Assembly (NCBI GenBank): GCA_023634235.1
Contig: JAMKCF010000001.1
Location: 29,864,920-29,928,919 of the forward strand
From: Pisaster brevispinus
Lineage: Eukaryota > Echinodermata > Asteroidea > Forcipulatida > Asteriidae
Direction of reading: 5' to 3'
DNA length: 64,000 bases
Translations under genes and position numbers: made by a program
The notes under the pieces: model-generated
What the model saw: the letters and a program-made list of their open reading frames with translations, nothing else
Databases searched by the model: none
Told to the model about the DNA's origin: nothing
Part shown: in pieces, positions 45,401 through 51,358 of the stretch
Layout of the letters: every line of letters starts with the position of its first letter
Numbering within the stretch: position 1 is the stretch's first letter

Positions 45401-47554
45401 TAATAATTTTTCCAATAGATAGAGCTCTCATATGAGTGGGAAAAAAATCTGGTCTCTAACCTCGCGTTACAATGTGTAAATTGCCGCTGTATCGTCGTGT
45501 AAGTGCAAAAACGTTGTATCTCCTAATATAGCCTTTTTTTGCATCAAGTTTGATGTCAAAACATTGTATGAACAAGTACGGGCCGAGATACAACATTGAG
45601 CAAGTTCGGGTGGGCGACTAGAGTGACTAGACTTACCAGAAACCATAGAGCACAGGAAGATTGAATAGATCGACCATGCACTGGAGCATGGTCGATCTAG
45701 ACAATTCGAGAGCTACGTCACTAGTCTAGTTCACTCTAGTCGCCCACCCGAACTTGCCCATTTTTGCACGGACCATTTTCCTGCAAGATACCATGTTTTA
45801 GCAATGGCGTCACGTTGGTCTACATGGGTCTGTACATTTTTTGTGTATGGGGACTTTTTGGGTTCATTCCTGACTTGGGAAAAAAGCCCAAAAATTTAAA
45901 CATGACGTCACTGGATTTCATCAATGAATGGTTCTGTACAATTGTCAGGAGTTTTTTGTCGGTTAAAAGGTCAGTTTCAAATGCTGTTATAATCGAGTTT
46001 CATCGAAAGTCTGGGCTTGGCTGTAAAGTCAGTCTTAGTCTCCATCTTGTTCACAAAGTTTCTTTCAACGTTGTCATTGCAGATTACACAGATTGGCAAG
46101 ATATTAAACGCACACATGGACTCTCTCCAGTGGATAGACCAAAACACAGGTATTTTTAATAGATTTGCATCGGGGATAAAGAATATTATTTGTTTTTTAC
46201 CTTTACACCAATGTGTCTAAAAGCACTGTATACTCGGTACTTTTCTAAGTCCTGTGAAGAAAAAAAAATTCCACAGGCATATTACTTGGCTGGGATTCGA
46301 ACCCAGCTACAATCCCAGTTGAAATACTTGGGCCATGCATGGGCCATGTGATAACAAACATACCCTCCCCCATGCCCCCGCTCAATGTTGTTAACCCCAG
46401 CTGGAGCGCAGACCGCGCAGTGAGAGCCAACATTAGGCGGGGGCAGAGGCGCGGGGACCCAACGAGATATGGCTGGGATTGTGGAGGCTGTTCAAATCCT
46501 ATACTTTTATACTTGCATGTATACTTGAATAGATGTGTTTATTTTCCAATCTCATATTTGTATTGTGTAGTGGATTTTCTATTGTACCCATTTTAAATAT
46601 TGAAAATCATTCCTGAAGTGGTTTAGGTTTGTAGCTGTTTGAAAGTGCATTGTAAATTTTGAATGTGTGTATATTTTCAAATCTCATATTTGTGTTCTGT
46701 AGTGCCTCATTTGAGTTTGTAAAATTGGCCGCTGAACACATGTATCCTTCATGTTTATAAACAGCTACTGAGCAAAAACATTGTTAATTAGAATGTTACT
46801 TAAACTTGTTTATAATGTGTTCATTTATCATTTAATTGTGATGTTGATGTTTTTACACTTCTGATTTTTTCGTACACATCTATGTTCCAACACCCCTATG
46901 TTCCGACACCCTTGTGTTCCGACATCCCTAGTGTATTTTCCTATTCCTAACCCTAACTCTATCATGTAAATCTCAAGCGGGTTGTAGGAACATAGGGGTT
47001 TGGGGACATTGGGGCGTTGGAACTATAGGGATTTCCGAATACATTACCGGAAAGCTCCATTAAAGAATTTCTGGTCACAAAAACCTCGGAAACTATTCAT
47101 CCGTTTAATCCATTATGTGTGTTAACATTGAATTACTTGGGTCATTAAACCGGATGAGCGGTTAATCTGCCTGGGGCAGTCAGCAGCCCTACTGGTTTGT
47201 GCATGATCCAATTATGTCCACTTTTGGAAAAGCAATTACATGGAGATAACAGGTGAGAGCTGTCAGACGAAAAAGATGTTTCATTTGAGCCTCTTTCTTT
47301 AATGGAGCTTTCCTGGTAATGATAGAGCAGTCACCGCAAGTGGTGCTGAGTGGTTAGGGAAGAATTTGGGATGGAGTGGCTTTATCCTCCTGACAAAGAC
47401 TATGCCTCTTTTGGAGAACGATTAATTTTACCCCAACTACCGTTCTCTTTTTTTTCCCCCAGTTATGCTTCAACGGAAAGTTGATGAGGTCACGAAACAG
47501 AGCGAAATAGTCCGAAGAGACCAGGAGAAGAATGTCCACCTTGCGTTTGACTGA
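21308..47554 (+). CDS. NUP62: NUP62 (nucleoporin p62), complete, 17 coding exons
   Basis: FG nucleoporin of the nuclear-pore central channel; its coiled-coil C-terminus assembles with NUP54 and NUP58, and its FG part binds transport receptors. Coding exons: 21308-21509, 24175-24303, 29499-29627, 30548-30667, 32784-32891, 34721-34852, 36091-36324, 37372-37485, 38875-38934, 41419-41532, 42272-42308, 43159-43348, 43589-43638, 44363-44500, 45235-45346, 46083-46149, 47463-47554. They sum to 2028 nt in frame (675 residues; human 522). Residues 1 to about 460 are Gly/Ala/Thr/Pro/Ser-rich with FG, GLG and FSFG motifs; residues 460-675 are the Nsp1_C helical domain (QATQVNAWDR, HADLERER, LKEIIEHLN, LNAHMDSLQWIDQN). 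The extra length lies in the FG region, where several exons are tandem duplicates. Start: ATG at 21308, first in frame, before SHPTGSLFG. Confidence 0.97.
22168..22512. mobile_element. hAT-like MITE with CAGGGCTCGAATTT ends
   Basis: Left end CAGGGCTCGAATTTG, right end CAAATTCGAGCCCTG, flanked by CCTTT on both sides. The interior (GTCCGGCGGTCTTGTG, GCTACAAGCCCTGCAGTC) is shared with a second copy in opposite orientation at 48139-48516. The hAT assignment rests only on end sequence. Confidence 0.75.
22683..22883. mobile_element. TA-flanked MITE, mariner-like
   Basis: Inverted ends GACCGTATTGAATA and TATTCAATACGGTC, each bordered by TA (22681-22682 and 22884-22885). End sequence and TA duplication resemble the foldback at 171-375. 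Confidence 0.75.
24175..24303 (+). CDS. NUP62: NUP62 exon 2 (FG unit, duplicate 1)
   Basis: Encodes GGTPATSAGMTGGFSFGAQP then SATSGAAPAATTGFGLGTIS and NST. The likely donor is CACTG|GTCAGG, the position homologous to the end of exons 3 and 4. An internal GTACGA at 24283 would also keep frame (108 nt). A MITE starts two bases after this donor. Confidence 0.85.
24306..24654. mobile_element. 349-bp MITE inserted at the NUP62 exon 2 splice donor
   Basis: Perfect 13-bp inverted ends CAGGCATGCAACT and AGTTGCATGCCTG, flanked by a perfect 6-bp duplication ACTGGT (24300-24305, 24655-24660). The paralogous exon 3 (29622-29636) shows the uninterrupted site CCACTGGTATGG. The target spans the exon/intron junction, so the donor GT is duplicated. 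The interior has long A/T runs and no coding capacity. Confidence 0.92.
25066..25908 (-). CDS. Secreted PAN/apple + Thr-rich + fibrinogen-start protein (antisense, nested)
   Basis: An open frame of 280 residues on the minus strand of a NUP62 intron. Residues 1-21 form a signal peptide (MRSIVTALIFQTILV). Residues about 22-84 look like a PAN/apple domain with paired cysteines (CGRECFMNSKCASFNYDLST). Residues about 100-215 are Thr/Pro-rich and mucin-like, with four DTTTLSA(P/Q) repeats of 24 bp. The C-terminus (CHILAVLSQ, GIYTLFLAG, GIQIYC) resembles the beginning of a fibrinogen-type domain. That domain is cut short by a stop. Either the gene continues by splicing near IYCG (a GTGATA follows) or it is a truncated copy. 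The ATG context (CACCATGC) is good. The last ~130 bp recur in duplication unit 2 at 30121-30252 without the rest. Possibly a lectin-like or mucosal secreted protein; function inferred only from domain types. Confidence 0.65.
   Translation of the reverse strand: MRSIVTALIFQTILVQDCHSQCRRRLTQTFHLAENRSLRNHVVHWETVPSSVECGRECFMNSKCASFNYDLSTFVCELNSATRNGSPADFVETLGSIYYDSGDTPDTTTLSAPDTTTLSAPDTTTLSAQDTTTLSAPDTTKATTTVSPADHGTTTSLGLTSTDYDDWTGTKLDTDNPTVPLTADVTSPVSAPEGNTTTIPPLDTTEATVTVPTFDTTAPPEAYSFCHILAVLSQSDNGIYTLFLAGSSDGIQIYCGDNSDSWRNLDCLLGTAGWACQPQP
26345..26950 (+). repeat. About 110-bp tandem repeat, 6 copies
   Basis: The unit contains GAGGTTCCTCAAGGATCCGT, TTTCAGTCAGCTGCAAGGTC and AAATCAAGTCCTAC. The first ~40 bases resemble the coding sequence of the neighbouring antisense gene at 25790-25828 (GGTTCCTCAGGGATCTGTTT, TCAGCCAGGTGGAAGGT), so the array may have arisen from it. 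Confidence 0.85.
27500..28040 (-). repeat. SINE A, minus orientation, split by a GGGCCC MITE
   Basis: The SINE body runs 27500-27750 and the head resumes at 27943-28040 (CTCAGCCACGACACG). The MITE at 27751-27942 begins GGGCCCAATTTCATAAAAGC and ends GAAATTGGGCCC. The junctions carry CAGG on both sides. Confidence 0.75.
28045..28445. repeat. Two GGGCCC-family MITE copies
   Basis: Copies at about 28045-28245 and 28260-28445, each with AGAGCTGCTTAAGCAG, a GGATACCAGTTA/GGATACCAATCA centre and GCTGGTAACCTT or GCTGGTAGCCTT. Confidence 0.75.
28787..30252 (+). repeat. Segmental duplication unit 2 (contains NUP62 exon 3)
   Basis: Matches unit 1 (23535-25185) but lacks its MITE. It ends abruptly inside the sequence equivalent to the antisense PAN gene, at about 30252, where unit 3 begins. 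Confidence 0.85.
29499..29627 (+). CDS. NUP62: NUP62 exon 3 (FG unit, duplicate 2)
   Basis: Encodes GGTPATSAGMPGGFSFGAQP then SATPGAAPTAITGFGLGTFT and NST, nearly identical to exon 2. Acceptor TTTTCAAG as in exons 2 and 4. The donor chosen is CACTG|GTATGG; the alternative GTACGT at 29607 also keeps frame. Confidence 0.85.
30548..30667 (+). CDS. NUP62: NUP62 exon 4 (FG unit, duplicate 3)
   Basis: Encodes GGTPATSAGLTGGLSFGAQP then SATPGAAPALFGLGASTKPT. Three codons shorter than exons 2 and 3. The end GLGASTKPTG parallels GLGASSKLAG of exon 5, which favours the donor ACAG|GTATGG over the internal GTGCGT at 30647. Confidence 0.86.
30733..31107 (+). repeat. Full-length tRNA-Leu-like SINE A
   Basis: The best-preserved copy: head GTCATGGCCGAGCGGTCTAG, anticodon arm CCGGACCCAAGCTCCGG (CAA in loop position), B box GTGGGTTCGAATCCCGG, then a body (CTTGAGCAAGGCACCTAACC, GTAGTGCATTCAGCTCTACC) ending at a T-rich tail near 31107. 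Confidence 0.85.
31790..32640 (+). repeat. 163-176-bp tandem repeat, 5 copies
   Basis: The unit contains GTTGAAAGTGAGGTTGCCAT, ACCCTCCTACTGTCAGCG and CCATGCCTCACTATGCCACG. Recurrence of GAAAGTGAG ends at about 31860, 32036, 32212, 32375 and 32540. Confidence 0.85.
32784..32891 (+). CDS. NUP62: NUP62 exon 5
   Basis: Encodes GRVGLGLQQPVAAVAPNTTA then AAPAGGFGLGASSKLA. Acceptor CATAG, donor GTAGGC; 36 codons keeping phase. Confidence 0.9.
33080..33382. repeat. Two GGGCCC-family MITE fragments
   Basis: Parts of two copies: GACATGG/ATATGGTATTTTGACTGG centres, then AGCTGCTTAAGCAGAAAATA to GCTTAAGCAGCTCTATGAC. Confidence 0.65.
33546..33762 (-). repeat. SINE B, minus orientation
   Basis: AACAAAGACAAATTGACTGG, GCGGGACTTGAACCAGCGAC and CTACCAACTGAGCTATCCAG mark the head; the body continues to GGGATCACACCCAAG. 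Confidence 0.85.
34337..34512 (+). repeat. Left arm of inverted repeat around NUP62 exon 6
   Basis: Runs from GCACGGTCACCCTTAACTGC through AATGACAGGGGACCAGTTG, TTTGACTTGATGCCTC to AATTAAAATGTGCCAGATTC. The reverse complement is at 35229-35406 with roughly 85-90% identity by eye. Confidence 0.88.
34721..34852 (+). CDS. NUP62: NUP62 exon 6
   Basis: Encodes GRGFSFTPGGAATPAITGGT then PGGTTAAPSSSLGLGATPAQ and AQAL. FSF motif followed by GLGA. Acceptor GGGCAG, donor GTAGGT. It lies between long inverted repeats. Confidence 0.9.
   Translation, partial: GEDSHSRQVGQPHQQSLAEHQAGQQQHPAAVWGSERHPLKHRL
35229..35406 (-). repeat. Right arm of inverted repeat around NUP62 exon 6
   Basis: Contains ATGTGCTAGAATCTAGCACA (itself a small palindrome), AAGAGGCATCAAGTCAA and CTGTATGCAGTTTAGGGTGA. 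It abuts the 19-bp array on its outer side. Confidence 0.88.
35407..35935 (-). repeat. 19-bp minisatellite, about 27 copies
   Basis: Plus-strand unit GCCTGATTGGTACACGTAT, alternating with GACTGG and GTGCACG variants. The minus strand has no stop in any frame; with a 19-base unit this yields 19-residue repeats in three overlapping ORFs, which I treat as artefacts. Confidence 0.95.
36091..36324 (+). CDS. NUP62: NUP62 exon 7
   Basis: Encodes GSSATTAAVTRSDPRLFAQP then SLGPGGSAPLHLGAM, TTAGQGISIGGKPAP and LGFATTTSA. Donor GTAAGT is a consensus match; an internal GTAAGC at 36242 is an in-frame alternative giving a shorter exon. Confidence 0.86.
36363..37095 (-). repeat. SINE B interrupted by a TIR element (36432-37020)
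   Basis: The SINE head stops after GCGAGCTCCAGGATT and resumes at ACCGGCGCTCTACCAACTG. Between them is an about 590-bp element with inverted ends ATGACAAAAAGTG and CACTTTTTGTCAT, carrying sub-terminal GTGTCCGC repeats. No coding frame. Confidence 0.8.
37372..37485 (+). CDS. NUP62: NUP62 exon 8 (duplicate pair member 1)
   Basis: Encodes GGGFNLGAAGKQPEGLGTLL then GKPTTTVPTSAQGTGLSL. Acceptor TGAAG, donor GTAAGT. It is nearly identical to exon 10 (41419-41532), including about 50 bp of the upstream intron. Confidence 0.9.
38875..38934 (+). CDS. NUP62: NUP62 exon 9
   Basis: Encodes QIPSATSTAAPAKSTTGLTL. Acceptor TTACAG, donor GTAAGG; 20 codons keeping phase. Confidence 0.85.
39033..39356. repeat. 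SINE C foldback (tRNA-like, GGTCTAGTTGG A box)
   Basis: Minus strand of 39120-39192 reads like a tRNA (GGTGGTCTAGTTGGTAAGAC, GTGGGTTCGAATCCCACCC) but with an unpaired acceptor stem. The right half repeats the element inverted (GCAAAGGTCGTGGATTCGAA), giving a 320-bp palindrome. Related copies: 46197-46315 and 62405-62650. Confidence 0.8.
39524..39711 (+). repeat. 32-bp minisatellite, first block (6 copies)
   Basis: Unit: CGTTTAATGGAACATTCCATCTTTCAACGCCT, given here as TTTAATGGAACATTCCATCT then TTCAACGCC. The array is interrupted at TTAA by the element at 39712-40317 and continues afterwards. Confidence 0.93.
39712..40317. mobile_element. 606-bp piggyBac-like element inside the minisatellite
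   Basis: Ends CCCTTTCGTTACC and GGTAAGGAAAGGG, bordered on both sides by TTAA (39708-39711, 40318-40321), the piggyBac-type target duplication. It has sub-terminal CGACTAAAGTCGCC repeats and no transposase. A truncated relative is at 15600-15830. Confidence 0.88.
40318..40920 (+). repeat. 32-bp minisatellite, second block (about 19 copies)
   Basis: Continuation of the array at 39524-39711, with unit variants CGTCGTTTAATGG and CCTCCTTGAATGG. Higher-order pairs of variants repeat (40490-40680). Confidence 0.93.
41419..41532 (+). CDS. NUP62: NUP62 exon 10 (duplicate pair member 2)
   Basis: Encodes GGGFSQGAAGKQPEGLGTLL then GKPTTTVPTSAQGTGLAP. Same length and phase as exon 8. Donor GTAAGT. Confidence 0.9.
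41673..42190 (+). repeat. SINE A split by a GGGCCC MITE (about 41737-41934)
   Basis: The SINE (CTCAAGCTCTGGTGTTTCTG, GTGTGGTTCAAGTCCTGG) is interrupted immediately after its B box and resumes CCTGGTCATGACACCTGTG. CCTGG is present on both sides of GCCCAATTTC and GAAATTGGGC. Confidence 0.85.
42272..42308 (+). CDS. NUP62: NUP62 exon 11 (37-nt micro-exon)
   Basis: Encodes RELGSTTAAAKP plus a split Ala codon that joins the next exon. Acceptor TTTGCAG, donor GTAAGT. Confidence 0.82.
42740..43110 (+). mobile_element. Penelope-like or related retroelement fragment with hammerhead-like core
   Basis: Contains CTGACGA, a six-pair stem GACTAG/CTAGTC, then GAAACGTTGAGACC, the arrangement of a hammerhead ribozyme core. 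It is followed by AATAACGAGAAGTCCTCTCG and ACAGTTCTTTTCAGAACT. Assignment to Penelope-like elements is by recollection of such motifs; no reverse transcriptase frame is present. Confidence 0.4.
43159..43348 (+). CDS. NUP62: NUP62 exon 12 (start of coiled-coil domain)
   Basis: Encodes an Ala-rich linker, then TISYHQLEQNINKWTVQLEG and QEKIFLHQATQVNAWDRILM with ENGDK. This is the start of the Nsp1_C domain; human has QATQVNAWDRTLIENGEK. Acceptor ATACAG, donor GTAAAA. Confidence 0.97.
43589..43638 (+). CDS. NUP62: NUP62 exon 13
   Basis: Encodes ITLLHSDVEKVKTDQQ plus a split Arg codon. Acceptor TTCCAG, donor GTAAGA. Confidence 0.95.
43735..43890 (+). repeat. SINE tail with (ATT)n end
   Basis: TGCTATGTAAAGGAGTAGGT, CACCTTGAGCGTCACTGAG and ACTATATAAGAAGCCAC then ATTATT. 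A second copy is at 42450-42640; a reverse-oriented relative is at 51690-51830. Confidence 0.75.
44081..44229. repeat. Foldback MITE, second TTTCACAAAG-family copy
   Basis: Shares TATCACCATAGTGATTTGTA and ACTCTTTGTGGAAACGGCCC with the element at 5519-5673. Confidence 0.7.
44363..44500 (+). CDS. NUP62: NUP62 exon 14
   Basis: Encodes LEHELDFIMAQQRELEDMLV then PLEEGVRNQQQGTVYSQHAD and LERER. Acceptor GACAG, donor GTAAGT. Confidence 0.96.
44541..44636. repeat. Near-perfect palindrome
   Basis: AGTGGCCTGACGTTTCGACC and GGTCGAAACGTCAGGCCACT are the ends, with CCCTAGCAGAGTC repeated in the middle. The motif GGGTCGAAACG also appears at 57180-57195. Confidence 0.9.
44810..45215 (+). repeat. About 105-bp tandem repeat, 4 copies
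   Basis: The unit contains GCAGGCTGGCATAGTTTGTC, GGATGATATTGAATGGTCAG and AGGAGGGTTGACTGTG. The same family occurs at 24715-25000, 29690-30070, 31108-31255 and, inverted, near 7650-7780. Confidence 0.85.
45235..45346 (+). CDS. NUP62: NUP62 exon 15
   Basis: Encodes YQLAENIDGQLQRMVQDLKE then IIEHLNTANAPQDTSGP. Acceptor CCAG, donor GTGAGT. Confidence 0.97.
45600..45757. mobile_element. 158-bp foldback element
   Basis: Ends GCAAGTTCGGGTGGGCGACT and AGTCGCCCACCCGAACTTGC are perfectly inverted; the centre GATCGACCATGC/GCATGGTCGATC is also inverted. Confidence 0.85.
46083..46149 (+). CDS. NUP62: NUP62 exon 16
   Basis: Encodes ITQIGKILNAHMDSLQWIDQ and NT, matching human ICKILNAHMDSLQWIDQN. Acceptor TTGCAG, donor GTATTT. 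Confidence 0.97.
46197..46315 (-). repeat. SINE C fragment
   Basis: ACACCAATGTGTCTAAAAGC, TCCACAGGCATATTACTTGG and GGGATTCGAACCCAG match the left half of 39033-39356. Confidence 0.7.
47463..47554 (+). CDS. NUP62: NUP62 exon 17 (stop codon)
   Basis: Encodes VMLQRKVDEVTKQSEIVRRD then QEKNVHLAFD and TGA. Human ends KEQERSFRITFD. Acceptor CCCCAG after a long pyrimidine tract. Confidence 0.96.
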
Positions 47555-48138
47555 CAGCGCCCCCAACAGCCACGATGTTAGTCGGAACTTTTGTTGTAAA
47601 TTTACAGGAACCCTGCCCATATTCATCATAAACATACTACACCATGTTAGTTGTGACCTCTGAACTGAAATGCTATTAATCGGGAAACTGTCTGACTTTG
47701 TAGGACATGGTATGTCTTCTTTCGTGCGTATTGCGTATGCCCGTCTAGCTAAATGTCGCAGTCCAGTGAAATAGTGAATGCAGCCACTGCACTGCCTTCT
47801 GTTTGCGTTCAGACAGAACGCCATAACCTACAGGGAGACACCTCTTTGGGCAGGCAGTGATGATGGTACTGTAGGCCCAAATAGCAATTGCTTGTCTCTC
47901 ATTGGAACAGGCAGACCAATCTAATCGCAAGTCCAACCATTTATGTTGAGTGTTGAGTTGCCACTGAGTGGTGACTTGTCATTGTGAGGAATTGGGGTTC
48001 TGAGCCAAAGAGCCATTCCAACAGCTTTATTCCACGTACTGCATCTCTTTGGAACTCCTTGCCTGATGCACGTTTTCCTCCATCCTACAATCTAGACTGT
48101 TTTAAGAGGAATATCAACCGTTAAACTAAAAAAAAACA

Positions 48139-48516
48139 GGGCTCGAATTTGGGGGGTAAAATCCACAAGACTGCAGGGCTTGTAGCTCAAAAACTTTTAC
48201 TGGACCAGAAAATTTGTTAGAGAAGACCGGAATCGTAATGAGAAAAAAACTACCTACCCAGTTTTACATTTGAGCTGTTTTAGAGCGAGCACTAAGAGAA
48301 GATTTATCTAATTTTTCTTATGGGTAATACTTCAATACATGTACTCAACAGAATTGAAAGATATTTGTATATTATAAGTTCAAATTACAAAATGCAGTGA
48401 GGTGTTATTTTTCCAAAAATATAAGACCGCCGGACTTGTATAGTTGTAAGTTTACTGGCCTAACGCTTAAAACACTGGCCGCGGGCATGCGGTCCAGTGT
48501 TAATTTTGAGCCCTGA
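48139..48516. mobile_element. hAT-like MITE, second CAGGGCTCGAATTT copy
   Basis: Left end CAGGGCTCGAATTTGGGG, right end TTTTGAGCCCTG. The interior is the reverse complement of 22168-22512 (ACAAGACTGCAGGGCTTGT, ACCGCCGGACTTGT). Confidence 0.75.
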
Positions 48517-48537
48517 AAACCTGTACTCCCAAAAAGA

Positions 48538-48543
48538 AATAAA
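48538..48543 (+). terminator. Candidate NUP62 polyadenylation signal
   Basis: AATAAA about 1 kb after the NUP62 stop, followed by a T/G-containing stretch (TTGTCTCTTTATTTTG). It is only 30 bp from a minus-strand AATAAA at 48575-48580. Not verified by transcripts. Confidence 0.4.
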
Positions 48544-48574
48544 ACTTTAGACAAAAATTGATCAGGATTGTCTC

Positions 48575-48580
48575 TTTATT
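48575..48580 (-). terminator. Candidate polyadenylation signal of the zinc-finger gene
   Basis: Minus-strand AATAAA (TTTATT on plus) about 2.6 kb after the minus-strand stop at 51140, followed on that strand by T-rich sequence. It would make the two convergent 3' UTRs meet or overlap. Confidence 0.3.
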
Positions 48581-50199
48581 TTGAAATCATCTCCAACAGT
48601 TGATTTCGTTCACAGTTTAATATATTGTACAAATATAATGTCATTAAAATCTCAATCTTATTTAAAACCAGTTTGTTTGGGGGGTAAACCAGGAAGGTTC
48701 TTCCTGCTCAACAAAAGCCCACCTTAATGCATTACCCAATCACAACCACAGCCGCACATTCAAACATACCAACACGTTAACATCTACAGTAATAAACCAC
48801 AATTGAAACTAGCTGGGTAAAGGTAACTAGGCCTTGCACTTATTAGGTGTTTTGTAAAGTAGCCCACTGGGCTAGTAAACTGTGCATTTTACTTGCCCCA
48901 AGGATGTTTTTGTAGCCCAGATTTTAAAACGTGTGTTTTCATCAATGTATAGATACCAGTAATACATCAGAAATGTCTTTCTGATGTATTACTGGTAGTG
49001 ATTACAATTAGTTTAATTAATGGTCGAATTAAGTTACATTTACATTCGCATCTGAAAATGAGGATATATGAGATTTTGAACAAATAGGTTGCACAGTGTT
49101 TAGTAGCCCACAGGGCAAGTTGAGAAAGGGTGAGCTTTGTGTAATTCAATTTTTGGGTGAACAGTTTTTTCTTTGGTCACTCAATATTTACTTTAAATTC
49201 CCGTAACAAAACAGTTTTTTTGTTCGCTGAAGGCTCTTGCTATTGTGGGCAGGGCTCAATGGATTCGTCTTTTGATTATAAATAAATAGATACATTCATA
49301 CAAATATTCGTGCATTGTCAATCATTTTCAGACTACTGAGATATTTCTATAACCAATCCAAGAACGGAGGTCCACAGTATGGCCTTTTTGGAAACCAAGC
49401 TTGAGGGTTTGGTAGGGACTCAAAAGTTGGGCATGTTCTAGGCACAAAAGAACGTTCCTGTTGGCACACAATCTGCCAGAACGTTACACTGGATCGCATC
49501 GTTGTGCCGAAGTATGGGAGCAATCTTACCCAGGTTCCAATGGAGCATTCCGGCAGTCCAACGGACCGGTCCATGAGCACGCGCTGGAATACTTGTCTGA
49601 TCCAATCAGAATGTTCTGACTTTGGAGGTCGCTCCTTAAGGCTCTGATTTAAGCTCCGTCAGTAGTTTTTAAAGCGTACACTTTCGGTACGGGACTTTTA
49701 ACAGGCAGACGGTGCCGGAGATGAAGCCTAACCCAATTTCATACACGCCCTTAGGCAGAAAATGTTGCTGGACAAAATAGTCTAGCTAAGCAGCGCTTTA
49801 GCGGGAACCAGTTGGACAAAAAAAAACCATGTAGTTCACATTACATTTTGGCTGGTTACCTATTTTAGAAGAAACATTTATATGCTTAGCAATATTGTGT
49901 GACAAGGAAGCTCCTTTAATTGGAATACGATGTTCATTTTCAAATTCAGGGGGTGGTAAAGGCCCACATTCCAACATAATGCTGAAAGGAAACTGTAAAA
50001 TATGGAACCAGTGAGAAAGCTGGATGACCAGTGAAATGACACACTAACTGTGGACCAGTGAAAAAGCTCAGGACCAGTGAAATGACAAGCTAATTGGTCC
50101 CACTAGCTAAAAAAGGTTAAACCCTGGCGTCTCTGTTTAATATAAAGTTTGGACAAGTGAAAACGCTGGCGGACTAGTGAAACGATAAGCTATTTGGGT

Positions 50200-50393
50200 T
50201 CAATTTCATCTAGCTGCTAAAGGGCAAATAGTAACTAAGCGCAAAACAATTTTGCTTACAAGAATAAGGTTACCAGCCAAGTACCATGTTACATGCACAA
50301 AGTGTGACTGGGTATCCTGCTTATTTTTTGCCCAGTTGAAAATTGTTAAGCAATATTTCCTGCTTAATAAGCAGCTCTATGAAATTGGGCCCA
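50200..50393. repeat. GGGCCC-family MITE copy
   Basis: TTCAATTTCATCTAGCTGC, GGTTACCAGCCAAGTACCAT and GCTCTATGAAATTGGGCCC. Confidence 0.75.
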
Positions 50394-51139
50394 GGTTTTA
50401 TTGGCTAGTCACTGACAAAAATAAAGCCAAACCCTGCTATTGGTACCACTGCACTAAGTTCCCTCTTTTCAGGGATGTTTGGACCTCTCTCCAGGTGTCC
50501 TCCAAACCGTTCACATGTTCTGCCACATCGTTTGGACTGGCTTTGCTGCACTGCCCGTCGGTAACTGAAATAGGAAGAATACAAAGAGTAATAACTAGAA
50601 AAAGAGTTATGGGACAATGCACCATGGGTGGTTAGTGGCAGTGCATAAAATGCTTGCCTCTCACCACTGTGGCCCTGGCTCAATTTCCAGCCAAAGCCAC
50701 ACGTGAGTACAGTTATGCATAGGTTCTCTCCCAAGGGTTTTGGATGGTATTTGTGTTTTCCAAAATTTTGTATAAATAGAATTTTAAAAGAAAACAGTAG
50801 TTTGTTTTCCCGAGTTGTTTTCACGTTTTCGATACATGTGAGACTTGCACAGACTATTCCAGCAGGCGTTAATGGACTGGTCCATTTGACCGCCAGAGCA
50901 TTGAAGAAGACATGGAAGAACGTTCAAAATTCCAGCACTTCAAATTCTCCATTTAGGAATGTTCGAAAAGTTTGGCGCATTGTCGCGGTCCATCAGACCA
51001 TTCTGTCGGTCCAAAGAATTGCGCTCGTATGCCAATGGGAACATTCCCATGAGCCTAGAATTTGTCTGTAACTTTTTGTCACCACTATGTCACTGAGAGC
51101 CTACAGTATGTCACCTACTCTTCTACTCTCTTGTCATAA

Positions 51140-51358
51140 CTATTTTACCTGCGCACTGTACGCTGAATCAATACCCCCTGTTGCAGGGCCAGTTGCGGTG
51201 GTGCTGCCTGCTGGGTGCATTATCTGCCCCTGTGTGACGGGCAAGGGCTGGTAGTTTGACATAGTAGTGAACTGTTGATCCTGTGCCAGGGTGGTCTGTA
51301 TGGGTGTGTGGTTTGACGTTTCGATGACGACCTGGCCCACTGTTTCTATAATGGCGTC
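51140..51358 (-). CDS. Zinc-finger gene, last coding exon
   Basis: Encodes DAIIETVGQVVIETSNHTPI then QTTLAQDQQFTTMSNYQPLP and the tail GIDSAYSAQVK with a TAG stop. Acceptor TTTCACAG. The frame fits exon 2 directly. Confidence 0.78.
   Translation of the reverse strand, partial: DAIIETVGQVVIETSNHTPIQTTLAQDQQFTTMSNYQPLPVTQGQIMHPAGSTTATGPATGGIDSAYSAQVK

Larger units (their letters stand above)
47555..51139. other. Spacer between convergent NUP62 and zinc-finger gene
   Basis: Holds both 3' UTRs. A hAT-like MITE occupies 48139-48516. Further right are unique AT-rich sequence, a diverged GGGCCC MITE near 49735-49930, and a clearer copy at 50200-50393. Short inverted GAACGTTC-type sequences occur at 49440-49620 and 50860-51040, which share GCATTCCGGCAGTCC-like and ATGGGAACATTCC-like stretches in opposite orientation. 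No gene recognised. Confidence 0.5.
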
